This document shows positions 40,782 through 48,517 of a stretch of DNA of 64,000 nucleotides, piece after piece. The stretch comes from Streptomyces tropicalis. GTDB taxonomy: Bacteria > Actinomycetota > Actinomycetes > Streptomycetales > Streptomycetaceae. Where the stretch lies: contig NZ_JARJBB010000009.1 in the NCBI RefSeq assembly GCF_029269835.1, positions 226,073 through 290,072 on the forward strand, given 5' to 3'. The number at the start of each line of letters is the position of its first letter. Position 1 is the first letter of the stretch. The notes below the pieces were generated by a model. It did no database searches, was not told where the DNA came from, and saw only the letters and a list, made by a program, of their open reading frames with translations. The position numbers were made by a program, and so were the translations under genes.

Positions 40782-41612
40782 ATGGGTGAAAGGCTGAGCG
40801 GCGGCGGAGTCCCGGGCCGTCGATGTGCGCCGCACGACGCCCTGCCCGGCGCTCGGACCGCGCGAGACGCCGCCACCCTGGAAACGGCCCTGGCCGCCGC
40901 CATCCGTACCACCGACCTCGACCCCGAAGCCGAGCAGCGGGCCGTGGCCGCCTTCCGGGTCTCCCGGGGCGAGGGCGCGCACCGGGCGGCACGCACCCGG
41001 CGCCGGGACGACTGGCGGCCGGCCGCGGAGCGACGTGCCCGGCGCCCGCTGAAGATGACGTTCGGCGTGGTGTTCGCCAGCCTCACCCTGGGCGGCGTCG
41101 CCGTCGCGGCCATCGGTCCCGCGGGCTCCTCCTCCCACGCCGCCGGCGCCGGCCGGGGCACCACGCACCCGTCCGCGCCGGCAGCGGACCGGCCGGGCGG
41201 TGCACCTTCGCCTGTGTCCTCCCTGGGCTCCCGGCCGACCGGCCGGCCGGCCACCGCCCAGGACACCGAAGCCCACTGCCGCGCCTACGAACAGGTCCAG
41301 GGCCGCGGCAAGGCACTGGACGCGAAGGCCTGGCAGCAGCTCGTCACGGCCGCCGGCGGCAGGGCCGAGGTCACCGCCTACTGCGCCGCGCAGCAGACAC
41401 GGGCGCCGGCCGCGTCGGCCGGTACGGGCCGGTCCGGCGAAGGCGCCGCGGGCGCCGGGAACGGCGCGTCGGGCAGGACCGGCACCTCCGGGAACGGCAC
41501 GTCCGGCAGGAACGGCACCTCCGGCACGTCCGGAGGCAACACCGGCGGCACGGGCAGCACGTCGGGGAAGAGCCGGGCGGGCGGCGGCCAGGGGGGCTCG
41601 AAGCACAAGTAG
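40782..41612 (+). CDS. Single-pass membrane protein downstream of the sigma factor
   Basis: A 276-residue protein. A cytoplasmic domain of about 95 residues includes AATLETALAAAIRTTDLDPEAEQRAVAAFRVSR. One membrane helix follows (MTFGVVFASLTLGGVAVAAI), and the outer region is long and rich in Gly, Ser and Thr with a two-Cys segment (AHCRAYEQVQGRGKALDAKAWQQLV, AYCAAQQ). This arrangement is typical of anti-sigma-like partners of Streptomyces ECF factors. It is 80 bp downstream of the sigma gene. The partner role is inferred. Confidence 0.65.
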   Translation: MGERLSGGGVPGRRCAPHDALPGARTARDAATLETALAAAIRTTDLDPEAEQRAVAAFRVSRGEGAHRAARTRRRDDWRPAAERRARRPLKMTFGVVFASLTLGGVAVAAIGPAGSSSHAAGAGRGTTHPSAPAADRPGGAPSPVSSLGSRPTGRPATAQDTEAHCRAYEQVQGRGKALDAKAWQQLVTAAGGRAEVTAYCAAQQTRAPAASAGTGRSGEGAAGAGNGASGRTGTSGNGTSGRNGTSGTSGGNTGGTGSTSGKSRAGGGQGGSKHK

Positions 41613-41734
41613 CCCCCACCGTGCCCGTACCGCGCCGACGGGGCCGGGCCGGAGACCCGGGCCCCGGCCGCCCGGTGCGGTGATCGGCCGCCGCCCGCCG
41701 GAAGCGCGCCGGATCAGGCGCTCCCGTTGTCCGT

Positions 41735-41772
41735 GAAGGGATTCCGGGCCGGATCCGGCCCGGAATCCCTTC
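41735..41772. terminator. 38-bp perfect palindrome between convergent genes
   Basis: Arms of 19 bp (GAAGGGATTCCGGGCCGGA and its complement) meet without a spacer. It lies between the end of the sigma operon and the end of the aldo-keto reductase gene and can terminate both. Confidence 0.85.
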
Positions 41773-41777
41773 AGGGC

Positions 41778-42764
41778 TCAGTTGACGGAGTCGAGCTTCG
41801 CGCGCTGCTCCTGGGTGAGGTCGAGGTCGACCGACCCGAGGCTCTCCTCCAGCTGTGCCACCGACGAGGCGCCGACCAGGGGAAGAATCGGGATCTCACC
41901 GCCCATCAGCCAGGACAGCACGACCTGGTTGACGGTGGCGCCGGTCTCCGCCGCGACCTCACGGACCGCCTTGAGCCGCGGCTGGGTTCCCGCGTGTTCG
42001 AAGCCCGGACCGAGCGGCTTGTCGTCGCGTACGTACGCGCCCGAGAGCAGCGGCGAGTACGAGACCTGCGTGAGCTCCGGGTTGGCGCGCAGGTAGCTGA
42101 GCAGGTCGCCGCTGACCAGGCCCTGGTTGCCGTCGGGCGAGCGCAGGCTGGGGATGTCGGTGCGCTGGCGCAGGTAGCTGTGGTGGTGCTGGAGAACCTC
42201 GTAGCCGGGCACGCCCGCCGCCCGGGCCAGGGCACGGGCGCGTTCGACGCGCCACGACCAGTGGTTGCTGGCGCCGAGCAGACCGGCCACACCGTCCGCG
42301 ACGACGTCGGCGAAGCCCTGGACGGTCTCCTCCAGCGGGGTGTGCTCGTCCATGATGTGCGCGTACAGCAGGTGGATCTTCTCGATGCCGAGGTTCTCGC
42401 GGCTGCGCTCCGCCGACTCCCGGATGGCCTTGGCGGACAGGCCCTCCACATCCAGGCTGAAGGTCGAGGTCGGCTGGTTGGGGCGCGCGCCCAGTTTGGT
42501 GGCGATGGTGATCTCGTCGCCGACGCCACGGCTCTTCAGCCAGCGGCCGACGAGTTCCTCGCTCTCGCCGCCCTGGGTGCCGTGCACCCAGAACGCGTAG
42601 TTGTTGGAGGTGTCGATGAGCGTGCCGCCCGCCTCCGCGAACCGGTCGAGGATCGCGAAGGAGGTGGCCTCGTCGACGGTGGTGCCGAAGGTCATGGCGC
42701 CGAGGCTCAGCACGCTGACCTTGCGGCGGGTCTCGGGGGAGCTCCCCATGACGCGGTATTTCAC
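41778..42764 (-). CDS. Aldo-keto reductase
   Basis: The 328-residue TIM-barrel NADPH reductase has Asp and Tyr of the catalytic tetrad in TLIDTSNNYAFW, Lys in TIATKLGARP and His in YAHIMDEHTP. The cofactor segment ILPLVGASSVAQLEESL is near the end. It follows the thioesterase gene by 23 bp in the leftward P450-TE-AKR unit, so it probably reduces a carbonyl of the cluster product or a precursor. No ketoreductase domain is present in the PKS, which makes this role attractive but unproved. Confidence 0.9.
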   Translation of the reverse strand: MKYRVMGSSPETRRKVSVLSLGAMTFGTTVDEATSFAILDRFAEAGGTLIDTSNNYAFWVHGTQGGESEELVGRWLKSRGVGDEITIATKLGARPNQPTSTFSLDVEGLSAKAIRESAERSRENLGIEKIHLLYAHIMDEHTPLEETVQGFADVVADGVAGLLGASNHWSWRVERARALARAAGVPGYEVLQHHHSYLRQRTDIPSLRSPDGNQGLVSGDLLSYLRANPELTQVSYSPLLSGAYVRDDKPLGPGFEHAGTQPRLKAVREVAAETGATVNQVVLSWLMGGEIPILPLVGASSVAQLEESLGSVDLDLTQEQRAKLDSVN

Positions 42765-42787
42765 AGCGGGTCCTTTCGGTTCGGGGG

Positions 42788-43588
42788 TTACGGAAGCGCC
42801 GGCAGGTGGGAGCGGAGCTCCGACACGACGGCGTCCAGATGGGGGACGAGGAAGAAGTGGCCGCCGGCGTACGAGCGCAGGCGGAACGCGGCGGTGGTGT
42901 GGGTGTGCCAGGCCCGCGCCTGCGGTTCGTCGACGCGTGGGTCGACGTCACCGATCAGCGCGGTGATCGGGCAGTCGAGCGGTGCGGCACCGCGGAAACG
43001 GTAGGTCTCGGTGGCCACGTAGTCGCTGCGGACGGACGGCAGGACCGCAGCGAGCAGTTCCGGGTGGTCGAGCATCCGCTCGTCCGTGCCGCCCAGCAGC
43101 TTCATGTCCGCGATCAGCTGTCCGTCGTCGGCGAGGTGCACCGCACCCGGCGCGGGGATCGACGGTGCGCGCCGGCCGGAGACGGTCAGGGCCGCGGGCG
43201 GGAAGCCCGCGTCGCGGAGCCGGCAGGCCACCTCGAAGGCGAGAGAGGCGCCCATGCTGTGCCCGAAGACCGCGAGGGGGCGGTCCAGGAGGGACGCGGA
43301 GTCGGCGAGGAGCACGGCCGCCACCAGGTCGGCCATGTCGTGCAGCGATTCCACGCACGGCTCGCCGAACCGCTCCTGGCGGCCCGGGTACTGGACCACC
43401 AGGGTGTCGGCGTGCCGCGCCAGGGCGGTCGAGAGCGGGAAGAAGTACGAGGCGTTGCCACCCGCGTGCGGGAGGACCAGCAGCCGCGGAGCACCGGCCG
43501 GGGCGGTGTGGAAGCGGCGCAGCCACGGTGTGCCGGCCGGTGCGACCGCGGGCGCGGTCCGGGTCCGGGACGGGGTCGGAGCCGTCAT
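42788..43588 (-). CDS. Type II thioesterase
   Basis: A 266-residue alpha/beta hydrolase of the TE II family: LLVLPHAGGNASYFFPLS, nucleophile FGHSMGASLAFE, acid GDVDPRVDE and base GGHFFLVPH. These enzymes remove wrong acyl groups from carrier domains. It overlaps the P450 stop by 4 bp (ATGA). It is one of two free thioesterases in the cluster, the other at 59472. Either may instead release a carrier-bound intermediate. Confidence 0.92.
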   Translation of the reverse strand: MTAPTPSRTRTAPAVAPAGTPWLRRFHTAPAGAPRLLVLPHAGGNASYFFPLSTALARHADTLVVQYPGRQERFGEPCVESLHDMADLVAAVLLADSASLLDRPLAVFGHSMGASLAFEVACRLRDAGFPPAALTVSGRRAPSIPAPGAVHLADDGQLIADMKLLGGTDERMLDHPELLAAVLPSVRSDYVATETYRFRGAAPLDCPITALIGDVDPRVDEPQARAWHTHTTAAFRLRSYAGGHFFLVPHLDAVVSELRSHLPALP

Positions 43589-44901
43589 GTGGCCTTCCCC
43601 GCCCGTCCGTCGCCGCCCCGGGCGCGCCGGGCGGTGATCGGAATGTGCTTGTAGCCGGAGACGAAGTTGGAGCGCAGGCGCTCGGGGGTTCCGGCCGGCT
43701 GGAAGTCCTCGAAGCGGGTGAAGAGCTCCTGGTACAGCGTCCTGAGGGTGACGCGGGCGACGCTGTGGCCGATGCAGTAGTGCGGCCCGATGCCGAAGGC
43801 GAGGTGCTTGTTGGGCTTGCGCCGGATGTCGAACTCGCTGCCGCCGGGGAAGACCTCGTCGTCACGGTTGGCGGAGCCCAGCCAGACCACGACCGCGTCG
43901 CCCGCCTCGATCCGGGTGTTGCGTATCTCCACGTCGCGGGTCGCGTAGCGCAGGAAGTGGTTGACGGGGGACGCCCACCGCAGCGACTCCTCCAGTCCGG
44001 TGGCGTCCGCCTCGGGGTGTGCGGCCCAGTCCTGCAGCACTCCGGACTCGATGAACTCCGCCATGACGAAGTTCGGCGCGTGCGGCGTGGTGACGTTCGC
44101 GCCGAGCAGCAGGCTGTAGCAGTTGGCGACGATCTCGTCGGGCGCCATGTGCCGGCCCTCGAACTGCGTGGAGATCAGCACGCTGAGGAGGTCGTCGGCC
44201 AGGTGGTTGCGGCGGTACCGGACCAGGTCCTGGAAGTAGGCGAAGAGATCGCGGTGGGCCGCCTTCAGGGTGGCGTCGCGGCCGCCCGCGTCCTGGTACT
44301 CGGCGTCGTCGGCCGCGATGCACACGGTGGTGAGCCGGTTGAGCCAGCCCCAGTCCGTGGTGGGCAGGCCCATCATGGTTCCGGTGACCGACATGGGCAG
44401 CGCGAGCATGGCCTGGGCGAAGTCGAAGGTGCCCCCGTCGCCGAGCGGTTCGATGAGCGGCGTGACGAGGTCGCGGATCATCTCGCGCTGCCGGTCGACC
44501 GCCTTGATGGCCAGGGCCTTCTTGAGCCGGCCCTGCATCTCGGTGTGGCGGGGCGGGTCGGTGGCCGCGAGCTGCTTGCCGCTGGCCGGGTCGTCGAGGC
44601 CCAACAGGTCCAGCATGGTGCCGCGTTCGGAGGTGAAGGTCGTCGTGTCGCGCAGCACCCGGTCGGCGTCGTCGAAGCGGACGATGTTCCAGAACCAGCG
44701 TTCGTCGTCGACCTGGTGCCGAGTCAGCGTGCCGAGGGAGCGCAGGTGGCGCCAGGCCGGATGGGGGTCCCCTTCGCTGTAGACCCCCGGGTCGACGAGG
44801 TCGACGGCGTCGGCGGAGCCGGTCGCGGCAGCATGCAGGGGGCATCCGGTCGGGGGTGCGGGGATCGGAGGGGCAGGGGCTGGTGCGGCGTGGACGGTCA
44901 A
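43585..44901 (-). CDS. Cytochrome P450 A
   Basis: A 438-residue P450. Its heme loop is FGIGPHYCIGHSVARV, its K-helix ExxR is EESLRW, and its I-helix is LLLGANVTTPHAP, where Asn and Val replace the usual Gly-x-Glu/Asp before Thr-Thr. The start is a TTG at 44901 with AAAGGAAG at 7 bp. The N-terminus has a Pro/Ala-rich leader. It is first gene of the leftward P450-TE-AKR unit, and its substrate may be carrier-bound, as with P450s coupled to TE genes, which is inference. Confidence 0.92.
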   Translation of the reverse strand: MTVHAAPAPAPPIPAPPTGCPLHAAATGSADAVDLVDPGVYSEGDPHPAWRHLRSLGTLTRHQVDDERWFWNIVRFDDADRVLRDTTTFTSERGTMLDLLGLDDPASGKQLAATDPPRHTEMQGRLKKALAIKAVDRQREMIRDLVTPLIEPLGDGGTFDFAQAMLALPMSVTGTMMGLPTTDWGWLNRLTTVCIAADDAEYQDAGGRDATLKAAHRDLFAYFQDLVRYRRNHLADDLLSVLISTQFEGRHMAPDEIVANCYSLLLGANVTTPHAPNFVMAEFIESGVLQDWAAHPEADATGLEESLRWASPVNHFLRYATRDVEIRNTRIEAGDAVVVWLGSANRDDEVFPGGSEFDIRRKPNKHLAFGIGPHYCIGHSVARVTLRTLYQELFTRFEDFQPAGTPERLRSNFVSGYKHIPITARRARGGDGRAGKAT

Positions 44902-45175
44902 GGCCCGTCTTCCTTTCGCCGGGATGGGCGGTGGGAACGCGCCATGGCGCAGCCCCGCGCGGCGCGAGGAGAGCGGCGCAGGGTGCACAGGAAAGGACGG
45001 GGCACGGGCCACCGGGACGACGACCCGGGGCGGGGCCCAGCGTGGCGCGACGGGGAACCAACCGGTCTGCGCGGTGTGACGGCCGGGGGACGGCCGGGGG
45101 TGCTGTGCGCACAACGTACAGGAAGGCCGGGGGAGACGTGAAGCGCTTTCGGTGTCGCGCTCCGCTCCCGCGCCC

Positions 45176-46156
45176 TCATTCCGACGCCTCCTCCAGGAAC
45201 CCGCTCTTCGCGATCAGATAGGCGAGTTGCGCCCGGCTGCGGCTGCCGAACAGCTCGGCCGCCCACCGCATGTGGTTGGCCACGCTGCGCGGGCTCATGC
45301 CGAGTCGGGCCGCGATCGCCTCGTCGGTGTAGCCGTTGACCATGTGCCGCAGGATCGCCAGCCGCACCTCGTCGATCAGCACCGGGGGCAGCCGGCTGCC
45401 GGGGAAGGTGTGCAGCGGCGAGGCCCGCTGCCAGACGTGCTCGAAGACGCTGACCAGGTAGCGGATCACACCCGGGTGCTCCACGGCGAGCGCGATCTCG
45501 CTCCGCTCCGAGGCGGGGTCGGGGATGAACGCGATCTTGCGGTCGCAGACGATGAGCCGGTTGAAGACCTCGTCCAGCGTGCGGACCTCGCCGCCGGCCC
45601 GCACGATCTGCTCCGCGTAGGTGAGCGTGGGCTGGTGGGACCGGATGGTGTGCTGGTAGATCGTCCGCTGGACGATGCCCCGCCCGATCGCCTCCAGATC
45701 GCTGGCGAGTGCCTTGTCCAGCAGCTCCTGCGGGCGGCCCCCACCGGGCTGCGCCGTGAGCAGCTCCTCCCGGCAGGCGTGCACGGCCGCCGAGAGGGTC
45801 GCGCTGATCGCGTGGGAACCCTGCACCACACGGATCAGGTGCGAGTCGCCCCGGCCCGAGCTGTCCGAATACACGTCCTGTGCCCGGGCTATGGAGGCGC
45901 GCAGCGTCGCGAGGGAGTCCTTCCTCTCCTCGATGGCGCGTTCCATCCGATCCATCTGGGCTCCGGCCGCCAGCCGGGGCGGGATCGGGGCCAGGCTCCC
46001 GTCCCTCACGCGCCGGATGAGTCCCAGGTCAAGCAGGCATTGGGGGCTCCTGCCCGGCGTCGGCCTGCCCTGCAGGGTGTCCGCGTAGTACTGGAGCCCG
46101 TTTGCGCAGATCTCGACTGCGCACTCTTCTCCCTCTACATCCGATTTCCCACACAT
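45176..46156 (-). CDS. LuxR-type regulator with TrmB-like N-terminal part
   Basis: The 326-residue protein has an N-terminal helical region (LDLGLIRRVRDGSLAPIPPRLAAGAQMDRMERAIEERKDSLATLRASIARAQDVY) with coiled-coil character. A central domain and a C-terminal LuxR helix-turn-helix follow (LRHMVNGYTDEAIAARLGMSPRSVANHMRWAAELFGSRSRAQLAYLI). The ATG at 46156 follows GGGGGAG. It lies between the leftward tailoring genes and the rightward synthetase genes, and tandem repeats lie just upstream, so it is the likely pathway regulator. Confidence 0.88.
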   Translation of the reverse strand: MCGKSDVEGEECAVEICANGLQYYADTLQGRPTPGRSPQCLLDLGLIRRVRDGSLAPIPPRLAAGAQMDRMERAIEERKDSLATLRASIARAQDVYSDSSGRGDSHLIRVVQGSHAISATLSAAVHACREELLTAQPGGGRPQELLDKALASDLEAIGRGIVQRTIYQHTIRSHQPTLTYAEQIVRAGGEVRTLDEVFNRLIVCDRKIAFIPDPASERSEIALAVEHPGVIRYLVSVFEHVWQRASPLHTFPGSRLPPVLIDEVRLAILRHMVNGYTDEAIAARLGMSPRSVANHMRWAAELFGSRSRAQLAYLIAKSGFLEEASE

Positions 46157-46250
46157 TTCTCCCCCTTGCTGGATGTCGCATTGCAGGATCATCCTCCCCG
46201 ATCGCCGAGACCTGACAGGCAGTAGGACGCACAATTTCGGTCGGGGAACC

Positions 46251-46272
46251 ACCACAGATCCACCACAGATCC
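46251..46272. repeat. Tandem 11-bp repeats upstream of the LuxR and peptide genes
   Basis: ACCACAGATCC occurs twice in direct succession, followed by a third ACC. It lies in the divergent promoter region of the LuxR gene and the small secreted peptide gene and is a candidate regulator-binding site. Confidence 0.6.
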
Positions 46273-46315
46273 ACCTCATGCAGCGCTGTCCAACCAGTGA
46301 AGAGAAGGGTGAGAG

Positions 46316-46504
46316 ATGTTGCAGCACGTATTCGTGCGCTTTCTGGCCGCGTCCGCACTGACGCTCGCGGCCGGGGCGGGTCTGGCCTCTGCCGTCGCGT
46401 CCACCGCCGACGCCAAGCCGTCCGTCACGGTTCTGGCGGACTCCCAGTGGGGCGCGTCCGCACCCCAGGGCGGCACGGGGGCCAACGACTCCCCGCGGGG
46501 CTGA
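46316..46504 (+). CDS. Small secreted peptide, 62 aa
   Basis: MLQHVFVRFLAASALTLAAG starts a Sec signal peptide with probable cleavage near ASTADA. The mature end is only about 30 residues (KPSVTVLADSQWGASAPQGG and a short tail), without cysteines. GAAGGG lies upstream of the ATG. It is divergent from the LuxR gene and precedes the synthetase operon. No RiPP enzymes are near. I do not recognise a family; a signal role is only a possibility. Confidence 0.65.
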   Translation: MLQHVFVRFLAASALTLAAGAGLASAVASTADAKPSVTVLADSQWGASAPQGGTGANDSPRG

Positions 46505-46822
46505 ACACCCCACCCGCCCGACCGCCGGGGGCCACCCCGCGCCGGGCTGCCCGGTGCGGTGCGACGTCCCTCTGCGCCCGACCGGTTGACCGGCACCCAC
46601 GGACCCGTCAGGCCGGCTCCACGTACGCCCTGACCGACGGATCCACCGTACGGAGCACCAGCTGAGACTCAGGCCACGCCCGGCCCGGGTCGCCACCCCC
46701 CGCACCATCCCGACCGCCCGGGGCCGAGCCCCGCACGGTCCGATACGCGCGGCCCCGGTCCTCCGCAGGTCGGAGGGCTGCCCTCACACTCCACCGTTCC
46801 CGCAGACTTCGGAGGCCCCTTC
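46505..46822. other. Leader region of the synthetase operon
   Basis: No gene is seen. The sequence holds the probable promoter of the long rightward operon. No riboswitch-like or attenuator structure was recognised. Confidence 0.4.
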
Positions 46823-48517
46823 GTGCTGCCCGCAGCGCCGCACGGACCGTCACCGGACGGAGACGTCTGGTATCCGGCCACCCGGGTGCAGCAAGGCATC
46901 TGGGTCCTGGACCGGGACGATCTGCTGCGTCCCACCCAACTGGTACCCACGGTCGTCGAATTCACCGGCCCCGTGGACCACACGGCCCTGGTGGCGGCGG
47001 TCGGACGGTCGCTCTCCCGGCACCCCTCGCTCCGGGCGCGCTTCCGGCTCGACGTCAGGCGCCGCCAGGTCGAGTACCGCACCGACGGACCTCCGGCCGA
47101 GCCCGGGTTCCTCGACGCCGAGGCCGAGGGCTGGACCGAGGAGGAGGTCGACAACCTGGTAAGGGTCCTGTGCACCACGCCCTTCGACCTCGCCCAGGAC
47201 GCGCCCGCCCGTGCCGAGGTCGTCCGCCTGGGAGCCGAGCGCACTCTCCTCGTGGTCACCGTGCACCACATCATCTTCGACGGGGTCTCGCGCGGCATGC
47301 TCCTCGAGGACGTCTGCGCCCTGTACCGGGCCGCGGTCGACGGGGTCGAACCACGGCTGAGCAGCCCGCCGCACCCCGCCTCCGTCGCCGACGGGCGCAC
47401 CCCGGAGGAGACCGCCACGCAGGTCGCCGAGGTGGTCGACCGTCTGCGCGGCGCGCCCGCCGAGGTCCGCCTCCCCTTCGCCCGTGCCGCTCATGACGCG
47501 TCCGAGGAGGCACTTCTCGGCACCACCGTCACCACCGCCCTCGACCCCGGGGCCACCGCAGGGGTCATGGCGGTGGCGGCCCAGGAGGGCTGCACCCCGT
47601 TCATGGTCGGCGTCGCCGTACTGGCCGCGGCCCTCGCCCGTACCGGCCCGCAGCGCGACTTCCTCATCGCCTTCGCCTGGCCGGGCCGCGACGATCCCGC
47701 CACCGCCGAGGTGATCGGGATGTTCATGACCACCGTCGTGCTCCGCGTCACCCTCGGGCCCGAGGACACCTGGCGCGACCTGCTCGCCGGCGTACGCGTC
47801 AGCAGCATGGAGGCCTTCGTCGACAGCGACGTGCCCCTGGACGCGGTGTCCGCCGCCCTCAACCCCGACCGCAACGCCCTGTGGCCGCCGCTGTCGCCGG
47901 TCCTGGTCAACCTCGACGAGGCACCCCGGTCCGTGGACCTGACGCCCGGTACCACCGGTCGCCTCCGGCCCCTCGACCCGCTGTTCGTCAAGTACGACCT
48001 GGCCCTGTTCGTCCGCCTGGAGGACACCCCCGGCGGACGGCGGCTCGCACTGTCCCTGGACTACCCGGTCAACGTGTTCGATGCCGACGGCGTCCAGCAC
48101 TTCCTCAGCGGCCTGCGGCACAGCGCCGCGGACCTCGCCACCTTCCCGGAGAGAACCGTGCTCGAAGAGTCCGCCAGCCCCACCGTCGCCGCCCCGGCCG
48201 TCGACCTGGACGACCCGGCTGCCCGCCTCGAACTCGTCCGCTCCATCTGGCGCGAGGTCCTGAACACCGACGAGGTCGCCGACGACGTCAGCTTCTTCGA
48301 GTCCGGCGGTGACTCGCTCCTGCTCGTGCTCCTCGTGGAGCGCCTCGGCCAGGACTCCGGCCGCGAGGTCCGCACCATGGACCTGTTCCGCTCGCCCACC
48401 GTCGGCGCCCAGGCCGAGCTCATAGCCGCCGCGGACAAGGCCGGCGTGCCCACCGCCGACCGGGACCGGGCGGCGCTCCTCGCCGCCGCCCGCACCCAGG
48501 GAGGAGCCACCCGATGA
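46823..48517 (+). CDS. NRPS condensation-carrier protein (C-T)
   Basis: A 564-residue protein. The condensation domain (residues 15-430) has YPATRVQQGIWVLDRDD and the catalytic VVTVHHIIFDGVSRGMLL (HHxxxDG about residue 150). The carrier domain (460-535) has VSFFESGGDSLLLVLLVERL with the phosphopantetheine Ser near 497. There is no adenylation domain, so the carrier must be charged by another protein. The GTG at 46823 has GGAGG at 8 bp. It overlaps the next gene by 4 bp. It begins the synthetase operon. Confidence 0.93.
   Translation: MLPAAPHGPSPDGDVWYPATRVQQGIWVLDRDDLLRPTQLVPTVVEFTGPVDHTALVAAVGRSLSRHPSLRARFRLDVRRRQVEYRTDGPPAEPGFLDAEAEGWTEEEVDNLVRVLCTTPFDLAQDAPARAEVVRLGAERTLLVVTVHHIIFDGVSRGMLLEDVCALYRAAVDGVEPRLSSPPHPASVADGRTPEETATQVAEVVDRLRGAPAEVRLPFARAAHDASEEALLGTTVTTALDPGATAGVMAVAAQEGCTPFMVGVAVLAAALARTGPQRDFLIAFAWPGRDDPATAEVIGMFMTTVVLRVTLGPEDTWRDLLAGVRVSSMEAFVDSDVPLDAVSAALNPDRNALWPPLSPVLVNLDEAPRSVDLTPGTTGRLRPLDPLFVKYDLALFVRLEDTPGGRRLALSLDYPVNVFDADGVQHFLSGLRHSAADLATFPERTVLEESASPTVAAPAVDLDDPAARLELVRSIWREVLNTDEVADDVSFFESGGDSLLLVLLVERLGQDSGREVRTMDLFRSPTVGAQAELIAAADKAGVPTADRDRAALLAAARTQGGATR

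Noticed and set aside
41735..41772. Operator for the aldo-keto reductase or sigma gene
   Set aside because: It lies between two convergent gene ends, not before a start; the perfect palindrome fits a terminator.
46316..46504. RiPP precursor peptide
   Set aside because: It has a Sec signal peptide, no cysteine-rich or leader-core pattern, and no LanM, YcaO or radical SAM gene nearby.
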